DNA from: Allobacillus saliphilus
Lineage (GTDB): Bacteria; Bacillota; Bacilli; Bacillales; Alkalibacillaceae
Length of the DNA stretch: 64,000 nt
Reading direction: 5' to 3'
Assembly: GCF_018138385.1 (NCBI RefSeq)
Contig: NZ_JAGSIE010000003.1
Location: 91,187-155,186, forward strand
The notes under the pieces are model-generated. The model saw nothing but the letters and a program-made list of their open reading frames with translations, was not told where the DNA came from and did no database searches. Shown here piece after piece: positions 35,536 to 45,716 of this stretch. The translations under genes were made by a program, and so were the position numbers. Every line of letters starts with the position of its first letter. The stretch's first letter is position 1.

Positions 35536-35549
35536 AGAACTTTTGTTCG
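35536..35549 (+). promoter_or_regulatory. LexA (SOS) box upstream of uvrBA
   Basis: AGAACTTTTGTTCG contains the GAAC-N4-GTTC core of the Bacillus LexA/DinR operator. It overlaps a plausible -35 (TTGTTC, 35543-35548) with GATTAT 16 bp further on. uvrBA is SOS-controlled in Bacillus subtilis. Confidence 0.8.
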
Positions 35550-35596
35550 TGACATGTTAAAATAGATTATTGAAATTATTTTTGGAGATGATGTGT

Positions 35597-37576
35597 TTGA
35601 GTCAAAAATTTGAGTTATTTTCGGAGTTCCAGCCAGAGGGAGACCAGCCGCGAGCGATTGAACAGTTGGTCGATGGAATCGAAAAGAAACAAAAACATCA
35701 AACGTTATTAGGTGCGACAGGAACGGGGAAAACGTTTACTGTCTCGAATGTTGTGAAGGAAATCAATCGTCCAACCCTTGTCATTGCTCACAACAAGACT
35801 TTGGCTGGACAATTATATAGTGAGTTTAAAGAATTTTTTCCAAATAATGCTGTGGAGTATTTCGTGAGTTATTATGATTACTATCAACCGGAAGCATATG
35901 TTCCTAGCTCTGATACATTTATTGAAAAGGACGCGAGCATTAATGATGAAATTGATAAGCTGCGTCACTCGGCGACATCTGCGTTGTTTGAACGACAAGA
36001 CGTATTGATTGTCGCGAGTGTTTCCTGTATTTACGGGTTAGGTAATCCAACAGAATACCGCGAATTAGTCTTATCACTTCGTGTCGGCATGGAAAAAGAA
36101 CGTAATGAAGTCTTACGCGACCTTGTCGATATTCAATATGCAAGAAATGATATCGATTTTCAACGTGGTACATTCCGTGTACGCGGTGATTCTGTAGAGA
36201 TCATTCCAGCTTCTCGTGAGGAACACTGTATTCGGATTGAATTTTTTGGTGATGAGATTGACCGGATTCGTGAAGTGGATGCATTGACTGGTGAAATCAT
36301 CGGTGATCGTGATCACGTAGCGATCTTCCCAGCATCCCACTTCGTCACTAGAGATGAAAAGATGCAAATTGCGATTAAAAATATCGAGAAAGAGCTAGAA
36401 GAACAACTAGCAAAGTTTGAGGAGCAAGGAAAGCTACTGGAAGCTCAACGACTTGAGCAACGAACGAATTATGATTTAGAAATGATGCGAGAGATGGGCT
36501 TCTGTTCAGGAATCGAAAACTACTCGCGTCATTTAACGTTACGTGATGAAGGCGCAACACCATATACATTACTCGATTATTTCCCAGATGATTCATTGAT
36601 GGTTATCGATGAGTCACACGTTACGTTGCCGCAAATTCGTGGAATGTATAATGGAGACCGGGCGAGAAAAATGACGTTAGTTGAGCATGGTTTCCGTCTT
36701 CCTTCAGCATTGGACAACCGTCCGCTGAAATTTGAGGAATGGGAGAAACATGTGGACCAAGCGATTTATGTTTCGGCCACTCCAGGTCCTTACGAGCTTG
36801 AGCATACACCAAAAGTGGTTGAGCAAATCATCCGTCCGACAGGTTTGTTGGACCCTGAAATTACCGTCAAACCGAGCAAAGGTCAAATTGATGATTTAAT
36901 CGGTGAAATTAATAAACGAATTGAACGAAATGAGCGTGTGTTAGTCACTACGTTAACGATTAAAATGTCTGAAGATTTAACGGATTATTTGCAGGAAATG
37001 GGTATTAAAGTGGCCTATTTACACAGTGAAATTAAAACGTTGGAGCGGATTCAAATTATCCGTGATTTGCGTATCGGAAAATATGATGTTCTTGTCGGTA
37101 TTAACTTGCTGCGTGAAGGACTTGATATTCCGGAAGTATCACTCGTTTCTATTTTGGATGCGGATAAAGAAGGGTTCCTTCGTTCCCAGCGGTCATTAAT
37201 TCAGACGGCAGGTCGTGCTGCACGTAATGAGAATGGTCAAGTACACATGTATGCGGATAAAATGACAGACTCGATGCAAACAGCGATTGAAGAGACGAAC
37301 CGACGCCGTGAGAAGCAAATGGCTTATAACGAGAAGCACGGCATTACACCGACAACGATCAAGAAGGAAATCCGCGATGTCATTCGCGCGACATATGATT
37401 CAGAAGACGATCAGCAAGCTGAATTAATCTCCGAGTATACGAACTTATCGAAAGAAGAGAAACAGAAGCTTATCGAACAAATGGAAGAAGAAATGCGACA
37501 AGCAGCAAAAGAGCTAGATTTCGAAAAAGCGATGGAACTACGCGATGCGTTGTTGGAACTGAAAGTGGAAGGATGA
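35597..37576 (+). CDS. uvrB: Excinuclease ABC subunit B (UvrB)
   Basis: 659 aa damage-verifying helicase of nucleotide excision repair. N-terminal [20 protein letters not shown], Walker [11 protein letters not shown], the beta-hairpin region [16 protein letters not shown]-like [11 protein letters not shown], helicase motif [10 protein letters not shown], and the C-terminal UVR domain ([14 protein letters not shown]) that docks UvrC. The start is TTG 35597, 9 bp behind GGAG; upstream in-frame codons back to 35570 have no site. Followed by uvrA after 6 bp. Confidence 0.96.
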   Translation: MSQKFELFSEFQPEGDQPRAIEQLVDGIEKKQKHQTLLGATGTGKTFTVSNVVKEINRPTLVIAHNKTLAGQLYSEFKEFFPNNAVEYFVSYYDYYQPEAYVPSSDTFIEKDASINDEIDKLRHSATSALFERQDVLIVASVSCIYGLGNPTEYRELVLSLRVGMEKERNEVLRDLVDIQYARNDIDFQRGTFRVRGDSVEIIPASREEHCIRIEFFGDEIDRIREVDALTGEIIGDRDHVAIFPASHFVTRDEKMQIAIKNIEKELEEQLAKFEEQGKLLEAQRLEQRTNYDLEMMREMGFCSGIENYSRHLTLRDEGATPYTLLDYFPDDSLMVIDESHVTLPQIRGMYNGDRARKMTLVEHGFRLPSALDNRPLKFEEWEKHVDQAIYVSATPGPYELEHTPKVVEQIIRPTGLLDPEITVKPSKGQIDDLIGEINKRIERNERVLVTTLTIKMSEDLTDYLQEMGIKVAYLHSEIKTLERIQIIRDLRIGKYDVLVGINLLREGLDIPEVSLVSILDADKEGFLRSQRSLIQTAGRAARNENGQVHMYADKMTDSMQTAIEETNRRREKQMAYNEKHGITPTTIKKEIRDVIRATYDSEDDQQAELISEYTNLSKEEKQKLIEQMEEEMRQAAKELDFEKAMELRDALLELKVEG

Positions 37577-37582
37577 GCGTAA

Positions 37583-40444
37583 ATGACAAAAGAGATTACC
37601 ATCCAAGGAGCACGTGCGCATAATTTAAAAGATGTTAGTGTGAAAATCCCAAAAAATAAATTAGTCGTTATGACTGGTCTATCTGGGTCAGGAAAATCTT
37701 CTTTAGCGTTTGATACGATTTATGCAGAGGGACAGCGCCGCTATGTGGAATCCCTCTCCGCTTATGCGCGACAGTTTCTCGGTCAAATGGATAAGCCAGA
37801 TGTCGATGTGATCGAAGGGCTTTCACCGGCAATTTCCATCGACCAAAAAACGACAAGTCGTAACCCGCGTTCGACAGTCGGAACCGTTACGGAAATCTAT
37901 GATTATCTCCGCTTGCTGTATGCGCGAGTCGGGAAACCAATCTGTCCGCGACACGACATTGAAATTAGTGCCCAATCTGTCGAACAGATGGTCAATCAAG
38001 TGATGGAGCTAGAAGAACGGACGAAAATCCAGATTCTTGCACCAGTCATTTCTGATCGAAAAGGTGAGCATAAAAAAGTATTAGCTGATTTGAAAAAAGA
38101 AGGATATATCCGTCTACGCGTTGATGGTGAGATGCGAGAAATTTCTGAGGAAATCGAGCTAGAAAAAAATAAAAAGCACTCAATTGAAGTCGTCATCGAC
38201 CGGATTGTCGTCAAAGAAGGTGTCGAAAGTCGACTTGCAGACTCGATGGAAACGGCGCTAAAGCTTGGTGAAGGTCAAGTGATCGTTGATTTAATCGACG
38301 GCGATGAAATGAAATTTAATGAAAATCTAGCATGTCCAATCTGTGGATTTACAGTTGGAAAACTAGAGCCTAGATTGTTTTCATTCAACAGTCCATTTGG
38401 TGCTTGTAAAACATGTGATGGTCTCGGTTCCAACTTAGAAGTGGATCTAGATTTAGTTGTTCCAGACTGGGATCTTTCATTACAGAAAGGTGCAATCGCA
38501 GCTTGGCAACCGGTGTCTTCACAGTATTATCCACAGCTTTTAAAAAGTGTATGTAAACATTTTGGCATTGATATGAAAAAGCCAGTCAAAGACTTACCGA
38601 AAGAGCATATGGATATTGTGTTGAATGGAAGCGGAGACGAAAAAATTAAATTCCGTTATAAAAATGAACAAGGCCAAGTGCGTGAGAATCAAATTTTCTT
38701 TGAAGGCGTACTCAACAATATTTCTCGTCGTTATCATGAATCGATTTCAAGCTTCACACGTGAATTGATGGGTAAATATATGGCAGAGCACACTTGCCCG
38801 ACATGTGACGGCTATCGTTTATCTGAAGAAGTGTTATCCGTTAAAATTAATCAGAAGCATATTTCCGAAGTCACTGACTTTTCAGTTACCGATTCATTGA
38901 ATTGGTTTCAACAATTATCATTATCCGATCAAGATCGCCAAATCGCTCAGATGATTTTGAAAGAAATTAATGATCGCCTGCACTTTTTACAAAACGTCGG
39001 GTTGAATTATTTAACACTTTCTCGTTCGGCGGGTACGCTATCCGGTGGTGAAGCTCAACGGATTCGTTTAGCAACACAAATCGGTTCAGCACTAACCGGT
39101 GTACTGTATGTGTTGGATGAGCCATCGATTGGATTACACCAACGAGATAATGACCGCTTAATCGAAACGCTCAAGCAAATGCGTAACTTGGATAATACAC
39201 TCATCGTTGTTGAGCATGATGAAGATACGATGCTTGCAGCCGATTGGCTAGTCGACATCGGACCAGGCGCAGGAGCCCAAGGTGGCGAAATCGTTGCCAG
39301 TGGTCCACCGAAGGAAGTTATGGATATTGAAGAATCGTTAACGGGTCAATATTTGAGCGGTAAAAAGTTTATTCATCTCCCTGCAGAGCGTAGAAAAGTA
39401 AATAAAAATAAAATGGTTAGTATTAAAGGTGCCAAAGAAAATAATTTGAAAAATATTGACGTATCCATTCCGCTCAGTGTCATGAATGTTGTCACAGGTG
39501 TTTCCGGGTCGGGTAAAAGTACGTTAATCAATGGCATTTTACAAAAGGCATTAGCCCAGCAATTACAACGAGCGAAAGCAAAACCAGGTAAACATGATAA
39601 AATAACTGGGTTAAAGCAATTAGAAAAAGTCGTCGACATCGATCAGTCACCAATCGGCCGTACACCACGGTCAAACCCTGCGACCTATACAGGTGTCTTT
39701 GATCATATTCGTGATTTATTTGCAGATACGAGCGAAGCGAAAATTCGCGGCTATCAGAAAGGACGTTTCAGTTTTAACGTCAAAGGTGGACGTTGTGAAG
39801 CTTGTAAAGGTGACGGAATCATTAAAATTGAAATGCACTTCCTCCCGGATGTTTATGTTCCATGTGAAGTATGTCATGGAACGCGTTACAACCGTGAGAC
39901 GTTGGAAGTGAAATACAAAGGAAAAAATATTGCAGAAGTGCTTGATCTCCGAATTGAAGAAGCACTTGAGTTTTTCGAAAATATTCCAAAAATCAAACGG
40001 AAGCTGCAAACGATTTATGATGTCGGTTTAGGTTACGTCCGATTAGGGCAGTCTGCAACAACGTTATCAGGAGGCGAAGCGCAGCGCGTCAAGCTTGCCA
40101 GTGAGTTGCATCGTCGATCAAACGGTAAAACATTTTATATTTTAGATGAGCCGACAACAGGACTTCATTCGGAAGATATCGCCAAACTGCTTAACGTATT
40201 GCAGCGATTGGTTGATAATGGAGATACCGTTTTGATTATTGAACACAACTTAGATGTCATTAAAGTCGCTGATTATTTGATCGACTTAGGACCTGAAGGC
40301 GGAGATGGTGGTGGTCAAATCGTTGCTACAGGAACACCAGAAGAAGTAGCCGAGGTCGAACAGTCACATACGGGTCAATATTTAAAGCCGATTTTGGAAA
40401 GAGACAGAATGCGTATGAAAGAGCTATTGGAACCATCGAAGTAA
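37583..40444 (+). CDS. uvrA: Excinuclease ABC subunit A (UvrA)
   Basis: 953 aa, tandem ABC ATPase that finds bulky lesions. First Walker [15 protein letters not shown] (about residues 31-44), second [13 protein letters not shown] (about 638-650), two ABC signatures ([17 protein letters not shown] and [15 protein letters not shown]), Walker B boxes [11 protein letters not shown] and [11 protein letters not shown], and zinc modules (CPICGF ... [14 protein letters not shown] ... CEVCHG). The start ATG follows GGAAGGA near the end of uvrB. Confidence 0.98.
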   Translation: MTKEITIQGARAHNLKDVSVKIPKNKLVVMTGLSGSGKSSLAFDTIYAEGQRRYVESLSAYARQFLGQMDKPDVDVIEGLSPAISIDQKTTSRNPRSTVGTVTEIYDYLRLLYARVGKPICPRHDIEISAQSVEQMVNQVMELEERTKIQILAPVISDRKGEHKKVLADLKKEGYIRLRVDGEMREISEEIELEKNKKHSIEVVIDRIVVKEGVESRLADSMETALKLGEGQVIVDLIDGDEMKFNENLACPICGFTVGKLEPRLFSFNSPFGACKTCDGLGSNLEVDLDLVVPDWDLSLQKGAIAAWQPVSSQYYPQLLKSVCKHFGIDMKKPVKDLPKEHMDIVLNGSGDEKIKFRYKNEQGQVRENQIFFEGVLNNISRRYHESISSFTRELMGKYMAEHTCPTCDGYRLSEEVLSVKINQKHISEVTDFSVTDSLNWFQQLSLSDQDRQIAQMILKEINDRLHFLQNVGLNYLTLSRSAGTLSGGEAQRIRLATQIGSALTGVLYVLDEPSIGLHQRDNDRLIETLKQMRNLDNTLIVVEHDEDTMLAADWLVDIGPGAGAQGGEIVASGPPKEVMDIEESLTGQYLSGKKFIHLPAERRKVNKNKMVSIKGAKENNLKNIDVSIPLSVMNVVTGVSGSGKSTLINGILQKALAQQLQRAKAKPGKHDKITGLKQLEKVVDIDQSPIGRTPRSNPATYTGVFDHIRDLFADTSEAKIRGYQKGRFSFNVKGGRCEACKGDGIIKIEMHFLPDVYVPCEVCHGTRYNRETLEVKYKGKNIAEVLDLRIEEALEFFENIPKIKRKLQTIYDVGLGYVRLGQSATTLSGGEAQRVKLASELHRRSNGKTFYILDEPTTGLHSEDIAKLLNVLQRLVDNGDTVLIIEHNLDVIKVADYLIDLGPEGGDGGGQIVATGTPEEVAEVEQSHTGQYLKPILERDRMRMKELLEPSK

Positions 40445-40473
40445 ATTGAGAAATAGCAGTTGGAGGATTGGAT

Positions 40474-40827
40474 ATGAAATCAATTGAATTGAACAAAGTA
40501 CAAGATTATCTTGATCAATGGACGAACAAACCGGTGTATGTACATGTCGAAACAACAAATGGTGCATACGCCAAGCACTTTGATGCCAACGCTTATAATG
40601 TAGGAGCCTATGTTCGAAATGCGCAAATCACTTATACACAAGGAAAAATCGTCGAGCAAGAAGGCGCTTATCGTGTCGGGCTCAAACATGAGATCGGTTG
40701 GATCTATGCAGAAGGCTTAACCGACTTTGAATTCAATGAAAACAATCAATTGCTCATGGCAGGTCATGATGCGGACGGTCGCCTCATGGTCGCCATGCAG
40801 CTAAGCGAAACGCCATTCAACTACTAA
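40474..40827 (+). CDS. yojF: YojF family protein (DUF1806)
   Basis: 117 aa. Small uncharacterised family paired with bshB2 in Bacillaceae (yojF-yojG), so a role in bacillithiol metabolism is inferred from partnership only. No signal peptide or membrane segment; conserved-looking stretch KPVYVHVETTNGAYA and GAYRVGLKHEIGWIYAEGLT. The start is ATG 40474, 7 bp behind GGAGG; TTG 40468 overlaps that region. Confidence 0.82.
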   Translation: MKSIELNKVQDYLDQWTNKPVYVHVETTNGAYAKHFDANAYNVGAYVRNAQITYTQGKIVEQEGAYRVGLKHEIGWIYAEGLTDFEFNENNQLLMAGHDADGRLMVAMQLSETPFNY

Positions 40828-40861
40828 AATATAAAGAAGATGTGCAAAAAGGAGGGGTCTC

Positions 40862-41545
40862 ATGGAAATTGATTACAGCAAGCATAAACATGTCGTCGTA
40901 ATTTATCCTCATCCGGATGATGAATCATTTGGAACGGCAGGTACAGTCGTGAAATTTAGAGAAGCAGGTGTTCCAGTCACCTATCTATGTGGGACACTCG
41001 GTGAAATGGGACGGAACATGGGTAGTCCTTTTTTCGCAAACCGTGAAACACTACCTGAAATTCGTAAACAAGAACTGATTAAAGCATGTAAAGAGATTGA
41101 TATGGATTTACAAATGCTCGGGTACCGAGATAAAACGATGGAATTTGAAGATGAACAAGTAGTAGCTGACGATCTTCGAAAGCGAATTGAAGAATTGGAT
41201 GCCTCCTTAGTCATCACTTTTTATCCACCTTATGCTGTCCACCCTGATCACAATGCGATGGGACGCGCAGCTTTTCGTGCAATCCGAGATATGGATCCAG
41301 ACAAACGTCCGGAAGTATGGGCAAACGCCATTTCAAATGATCACCAAGAAATGATCGGAAGCCCTGACATTGTTGTTGATACAAAAGATGTCTTCCAAAA
41401 GAAGCTGAATGCATTGAAAGCTCACAAAAGCCAAATTGACGGCATGCTCCAGAAGGTGCGTCAAGGAAATGAAGAACTCAGTGAATTTGATCTCGCTTTG
41501 CGTTATTTCCGGTATGAAACGTATCATACGGTTACCTTTGATTAG
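40862..41545 (+). CDS. bshB2: Bacillithiol biosynthesis deacetylase BshB2
   Basis: 227 aa LmbE/PIG-L family zinc hydrolase that removes acetyl from GlcNAc-malate, giving GlcN-malate for bacillithiol, the low-molecular-weight thiol. The metal site PHPDDESFGT (His17, Asp19/Asp20) and the second HPDHNAMGR (His-rich, about residues 123-131) are both intact. Start ATG behind AAGGAGGGG. It ends at a strong terminator followed by the longest tandem array of the window. Confidence 0.92.
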   Translation: MEIDYSKHKHVVVIYPHPDDESFGTAGTVVKFREAGVPVTYLCGTLGEMGRNMGSPFFANRETLPEIRKQELIKACKEIDMDLQMLGYRDKTMEFEDEQVVADDLRKRIEELDASLVITFYPPYAVHPDHNAMGRAAFRAIRDMDPDKRPEVWANAISNDHQEMIGSPDIVVDTKDVFQKKLNALKAHKSQIDGMLQKVRQGNEELSEFDLALRYFRYETYHTVTFD

Positions 41546-41557
41546 TTTGTTAACGAT

Positions 41558-41592
41558 AAGAAGTCGCTGAAATTTCAGCGGCTTCTTTTTAA
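41558..41592 (+). terminator. Intrinsic terminator of yojF-bshB2
   Basis: AAGAAGTCGCTGAA (41558-41571) pairs with TTCAGCGGCTTCTT with one bulge, followed by TTTTAA. Confidence 0.92.
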
Positions 41593-41612
41593 TTTGAGAA
41601 GTTATTTGTAGT

Positions 41613-42053
41613 TTATCGACAGTTAGGACGCGCTTATCGACAGTCAGCAAGCATTTATCGACAGTTAAGACGCCTCTATCAACAGTTAGCAAGCGCTTAT
41701 CGACAGTCAGCACGCCTTTATCAACAGTCAGCGGGCATTTATCGACAGGTAGGAAGCTTCTATCAACAGTCAGCAAGCATTTATCGACAGTTACGACGCA
41801 TCTATCAACAGTTAGCAAGCGCTTATCGACAGTCAGCAAGCATTTATCGACAGTTAAGACGCGTCTATCAACAGTTAGCGAGCGCTTATCGACAGTCAGA
41901 ACGCCTTTATCAACAGTCAGCGGGCATTTATCGACAGTTAGGAAGCTTCTATCAACAGTTAGCAAGCGTTTATCGACAGTCAGGACGCATCTATCAACAG
42001 TTAGCAAGCGTTTATCAACAGTCAGCCCAACCTGGTCAACAGTCAACACACCC
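41613..42053. repeat. Array D: 21 tandem 21-bp units with a 189-bp higher-order duplication
   Basis: Twenty-one units of exactly 21 bp run without interruption from 41613 to 42053. The core is TATCGACAGT or TATCAACAGT, followed by (C/T)AGCAAGC-like variable sequence. The nine units from 41655 reappear from 41844: the first eight match unit for unit with roughly one or two differences each, so a block of 9 units (189 bp) was duplicated as a whole. The last two units (42012 and 42033) are the most diverged. A minus-strand frame reads LTVDKRL heptads but has no ribosome site. It begins 21 bp after the bshB2 terminator. Confidence 0.97.
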
Positions 42054-42087
42054 TCATCACAAGCTAAGTCTAGAGGATGAGTTTTTT
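42053..42087 (+). terminator. Possible terminator at the distal end of array D
   Basis: CTCATC (42053-42058) pairs with GATGAG (42076-42081), 17-nt loop, then six T. The short stem makes it weak. If real, array D is bracketed by terminators. Confidence 0.4.
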
Positions 42088-42182
42088 AATTGAATTTTCA
42101 GTCTGTTGCTTGATTCCTTTTCATGTCTAAATCCATTACAATATACATAAGATGGAGATGATTTAATAATGGAGGAAATGTC

Positions 42183-43268
42183 ATGAGTGAAAAAAGAAAA
42201 CGAATATTAAGGCTTTTGGAAGAAGGGCAAATTACGAGCGATGAAGCGGATCGTTTGTTAGCCGACTCGGAAGAAGAGGAAGCAGAAAAAAAGCGTCAGA
42301 ACAATACTGGAGAAGGCTATACGCAGGAGCGATTCAAGCAAGATGTTCGTAGTTTTACTGAAGGTGTGAAAAACTTTTTGGATGATACGTTTCAACGGAT
42401 TAAGGACGGACCGTTTGAGTTTAACTTTCAGCAAATGGATATCCATCGCAAATACACCTTTCCAGTGAGCGAAGTGAATCATCTAGATTTCGATTTATTC
42501 AACACGACGCTGGAATTCTTGCCGATTGGATCGAGTGAGATCGTCATTGATTGTAAAGCGAAAGTATATAAAGAAAATGATCAACAAAAAGCGGAAGAAT
42601 ATTTTGATCGCCATGCAAATATCGGACTTGTAGAGGATACATTACGTTTCGAAACGAATAATAAAAATATCCAAACGAAATTAGTCATTTATTTACCAAA
42701 GAAAAAATATGATAAAGTTTCGTTTAAGGCAATGAATGGTTCGATGAAGTTTCTATCAACTCATTTTGAGCAAGCGAGCATTTCGACAATCAATGGTAGT
42801 ATTACGATGGATCAATATACAGGTAATACATTGTACGTAGAAACGAAGAACGGTTCGATTAAGCTTGATGATACTGAGTTCACGAAAGCTAAATTAGCTG
42901 CAACGACAGGTTCCGTTTATGTCGATGGTTCAATGGAAGATCTTGATATTTATGTCGTAACGGGAAGTGTTCGAAGTTATATTCGAAATAAACAAGCCAA
43001 GTCCTTGGCAGTTGAAACGATGACTGGTTCGATTCAAGTGTATATGCCAGGAGATATTCCGATGATCGGCTCAGCGAATACGTCGATTGGAAATGTAGAT
43101 ATACAATTGAAAGATGTCATGAAAACAAATATGGATGAACATCTGATGAAAAAACAAGTCCAATTCCATAATACGGATGGCGAAGGTGAATATTTCGATA
43201 TTGACCTATCAACGAAAACAGGTAGTATAAAAGTAAATCCAATTATCGACAAAAAAGAAAACGATTAA
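42183..43268 (+). CDS. yvlB: YvlB-like DUF4097 beta-solenoid protein
   Basis: 361 aa. The N-terminal 30 residues form a small helical module (KRKRILRLLEEGQITSDEADRLLAD), common in stress-envelope proteins, then a charged linker and a DUF4097 repeat domain about 90-355 with recurring turns such as NGSMKFLSTH, NGSITMDQ, NGSIKLDD, TGSVYVDG and TGSIQVYM. No membrane segment. Gene order yvlB-yvlD upstream of hprK matches Bacillus subtilis, where yvlABCD is an envelope-stress operon; yvlC is missing here. Start ATG behind GGAGGAAATG. Confidence 0.85.
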   Translation: MSEKRKRILRLLEEGQITSDEADRLLADSEEEEAEKKRQNNTGEGYTQERFKQDVRSFTEGVKNFLDDTFQRIKDGPFEFNFQQMDIHRKYTFPVSEVNHLDFDLFNTTLEFLPIGSSEIVIDCKAKVYKENDQQKAEEYFDRHANIGLVEDTLRFETNNKNIQTKLVIYLPKKKYDKVSFKAMNGSMKFLSTHFEQASISTINGSITMDQYTGNTLYVETKNGSIKLDDTEFTKAKLAATTGSVYVDGSMEDLDIYVVTGSVRSYIRNKQAKSLAVETMTGSIQVYMPGDIPMIGSANTSIGNVDIQLKDVMKTNMDEHLMKKQVQFHNTDGEGEYFDIDLSTKTGSIKVNPIIDKKEND

Positions 43269-43284
43269 AGTAAGGAGTTTTTTG

Positions 43285-43641
43285 ATGCTACGAAAATGGA
43301 TTCTATCGATTATCCTTAATGCCGTTGCGATTATTGCTGTTGCAGAGCTTTTTGATGCAGTTGAAATTGAGCATTTCGGCTATGCATTAATAGCGGCATT
43401 CATTTTATCAATTTTAAATGTTGTCGTAAAACCGATTATCCTAATTTTTACGTTACCAATTACAATCTTCACCTTAGGCTTGTTTTTGTTCGTCGTCAAT
43501 GCCATTACATTAATGCTTGCTCAGTGGATGATGGGAGACACATTCATCATTGACGGATTTGGCTGGGCAATTCTTGCGGCTCTAATCATTTCCTTGTTAA
43601 ATATGTTATTGGAAAGATTAGTGAAAGATATCGTGAATTAA
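43285..43641 (+). CDS. yvlD: Phage holin family 4 membrane protein YvlD
   Basis: 118 aa with four hydrophobic segments (about 5-22, 27-45, 52-75, 90-110), matching the holin-4 superfamily to which YvlD belongs. No phage genes surround it, so a lytic function is unlikely. Start ATG 43285 behind AAGGAG, 16 bp after yvlB; the TTG at 43282 is less likely. Confidence 0.87.
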   Translation: MLRKWILSIILNAVAIIAVAELFDAVEIEHFGYALIAAFILSILNVVVKPIILIFTLPITIFTLGLFLFVVNAITLMLAQWMMGDTFIIDGFGWAILAALIISLLNMLLERLVKDIVN

Positions 43642-43656
43642 TTCTTGTTCATGAAT

Positions 43657-43697
43657 AAACGCTCGTACAGTTTAATAGCTGTGCGAGCGTTTTAATT
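43657..43697. terminator. Bidirectional terminator between yvlD and the YrhK-domain gene
   Basis: AAACGCTCGTACAG (43657-43670) pairs with CTGTGCGAGCGTTT (43679-43692), with T-rich sequence on both outer sides. It serves the convergent genes. Confidence 0.85.
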
Positions 43698-43708
43698 ATC
43701 AAACAAGA

Positions 43709-44560
43709 TTACTCTTTTGACTCTTTCGACTGTTCTTCTTCATTGTCCTCACGGTCATCTGGATCTAATGAAAGTGATTGTTCGTCTTCATTGCTACTGT
43801 CATCATCGTCACTAGCATCGTGATGGAAAAAGCCTCGATCGGAACCAGTATCATCTTCGTCAGATTCTTGATCATTCTGTTCTTGTCCCTCTTTAGGATC
43901 GGGTGTTCTGTCAGATGTCGCTTCTTGTTCCTCCCTACCTTTTTCATCTTCGTCAATATGAATCTGTCCCTCTGAATGACTAGATTCTTGTGTTGAAGGC
44001 TCACTCGTCTCTATATATTCTTCAGAGCTAGATAGCTCGTTTTTAGGGTCAGGTTTTATATTTCCACCAATCGTGTGGCTTTCAAAGTGAGCGCCTTTAC
44101 GTACAACTTGCATACCACCGTCGTCTTTAAGCTCGCCACGATCGAGAAAAGCTTGTTGCACATCTTCTGAAAACTCACCATTCACGTGTATTGCCTGTTC
44201 TTTCACACGATTGTACTCCTCAGTAGTGGCGTATGTTTGTCGATAATCTGCCTTTTCTTGCTCATTTTGTTTTTTCTCATTGTACACCCAAGTACGACGA
44301 ATAATTTTTAAAATCGGTCGGACAGTCAAGGAAAGACTCCCGATTAAATAAGCGCTATTACTAATGACGGAAGGTCCGCCGAATATATTGATTAAACTTC
44401 CGAACACAAAGAAAAAACCGACGGCAATATCGCCGAGTAACTGTATGGAGGCGTATTTTTCAGTAAAATATATTTTAAAATGCCCATTTTTGATTTCTAA
44501 ATCATATTGATTTCGCTGTTGGTCTTCTTTCGTCTTGATTTCGGGAATGAACTTTTGCAT
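43709..44560 (-). CDS. YrhK-domain membrane protein with highly acidic tail
   Basis: 283 aa. An N-terminal YrhK-like domain (about 20-90) holds two hydrophobic segments (about 42-60 and 66-84; ASIQLLGDIAVGFFFVFGSL). After a charged middle part, residues about 150-283 are dominated by Asp, Glu, Ser and Gln (for example DASDDDDSSNEDEQ) and should be disordered. Function unknown. Start ATG 44560 behind AAAGGGGG. Convergent with yvlD, divergent from hprK. Gene not recognised from Bacillus subtilis at this position. Confidence 0.7.
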   Translation of the reverse strand: MQKFIPEIKTKEDQQRNQYDLEIKNGHFKIYFTEKYASIQLLGDIAVGFFFVFGSLINIFGGPSVISNSAYLIGSLSLTVRPILKIIRRTWVYNEKKQNEQEKADYRQTYATTEEYNRVKEQAIHVNGEFSEDVQQAFLDRGELKDDGGMQVVRKGAHFESHTIGGNIKPDPKNELSSSEEYIETSEPSTQESSHSEGQIHIDEDEKGREEQEATSDRTPDPKEGQEQNDQESDEDDTGSDRGFFHHDASDDDDSSNEDEQSLSLDPDDREDNEEEQSKESKE

Positions 44561-44699
44561 CGTATAGCCCCCTTTGAAAATCGTTATCTCATTATAGATA
44601 TTAATTACCCGTAATTTATAGGTTTACACACTTTTCGAATAGTTGTTTTCCGAAAATCATAAAAAAATCATCATGAATTATGCGATTATTCCTAAGAAA

Positions 44700-44708
44700 T
44701 GGTATGAT
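44700..44708 (+). promoter_or_regulatory. Extended -10 promoter of the hprK operon
   Basis: TGGTATGAT (44700-44708) fits an extended -10 (TGnTATAAT), 31 bp before hprK. Confidence 0.5.
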
Positions 44709-44739
44709 GATGAGGGATGAATGTTTGGAGGAATCATAG

Positions 44740-45678
44740 ATGATCAAGGTGCAAACGCGTGATTTATTAGAACAATTTAACTTAGAGCTTGTCGGCGGTA
44801 AAGATGGTTTACATAGAGAAATTGTAACGAGTGATATCTCTCGACCAGGCATGGAGATGGCGGGATATTTTAAGTATTATCCGAAAGAACGTCTTCAGTT
44901 AATGGGCCGTACCGAGTTGTCGTTTTTAATTGATCTTCCGAATAATGAGATGCGTCAATTGATGGATAATCTTTGTACAGATGTGACACCAGGGATTGTC
45001 ATTACTCGAGGGCAAGATGTTCCTCAAGGGTTGATCGATGTTGCTGATGAAGCAGGTGTGCCATTAATGCGATCGCTTCATAAAACGACCCGGGTCATCA
45101 GTCGTTTGACAAACTACTTGGAATCAAGATTTGCACCGACGACGGCTGTTCATGGTGTATTAGTCGATGTGTATGGTGTTGGTGTCTTGATTACTGGGAA
45201 GAGTGGAATCGGTAAAAGTGAGACCGCGTTGGAGCTTGTTAAAAGAGGGCACCGATTAGTAGCTGATGATAATGTGGAGATTCGACAGGAAGACTATGAT
45301 ACACTCATCGGGAATCCACCGAATTTAATTGAATATCTATTGGAAATCCGCGGATTAGGGATTATTAACGTGATGACGTTATTCGGAGCGGGTGCTGTCC
45401 GTAATTACAAACGAATTTCACTTGTCGTTCATTTGGAAACATGGGAAGAAAATAAGCAGTATGACCGACTTGGACTTGACGAAGATCGAATGAAAATCAT
45501 GGATGTAGATTTACCGAAAGCGATTATTCCAGTTCGTCCAGGAAGAAACTTATCGGTCATTATTGAAGTGGCTGCGATGAATTTCCGTCTAAAACGAATG
45601 GGTGTTAACACTGCAGAGGAATTTTCTGACCGTTTAAACTCCGTTTTTAATGATGTAGATAGTACCGAAGTTGAGTAA
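44740..45678 (+). CDS. hprK: HPr/Crh kinase-phosphorylase HprK
   Basis: 312 aa bifunctional enzyme that phosphorylates or dephosphorylates Ser46 of HPr and Crh, the signal for CcpA-dependent catabolite control. N-terminal domain about 1-130, then the catalytic domain with Walker [10 protein letters not shown] (about 153-161), VADDNVEI, the signature [15 protein letters not shown] and the C-terminal [16 protein letters not shown]. Its substrate gene crh is 13 kb downstream. First gene of hprK-lgt-yvoD-ppaX-yvoF, the Bacillus order. Confidence 0.97.
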   Translation: MIKVQTRDLLEQFNLELVGGKDGLHREIVTSDISRPGMEMAGYFKYYPKERLQLMGRTELSFLIDLPNNEMRQLMDNLCTDVTPGIVITRGQDVPQGLIDVADEAGVPLMRSLHKTTRVISRLTNYLESRFAPTTAVHGVLVDVYGVGVLITGKSGIGKSETALELVKRGHRLVADDNVEIRQEDYDTLIGNPPNLIEYLLEIRGLGIINVMTLFGAGAVRNYKRISLVVHLETWEENKQYDRLGLDEDRMKIMDVDLPKAIIPVRPGRNLSVIIEVAAMNFRLKRMGVNTAEEFSDRLNSVFNDVDSTEVE

Positions 45679-45716
45679 GCGCAATTCGTCTAGTTAAGAA
45701 AGACAGGAGAGATTTG

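Noticed and set aside
41333..42049. Minus-strand ORF of 238 codons with LTVDKRL repeats
   Set aside because: It starts in array D without a ribosome site and runs antisense into bshB2.
43285..43641. Holin as evidence of prophage
   Set aside because: The gene is the chromosomal yvlD of the yvl operon; no phage genes are nearby.
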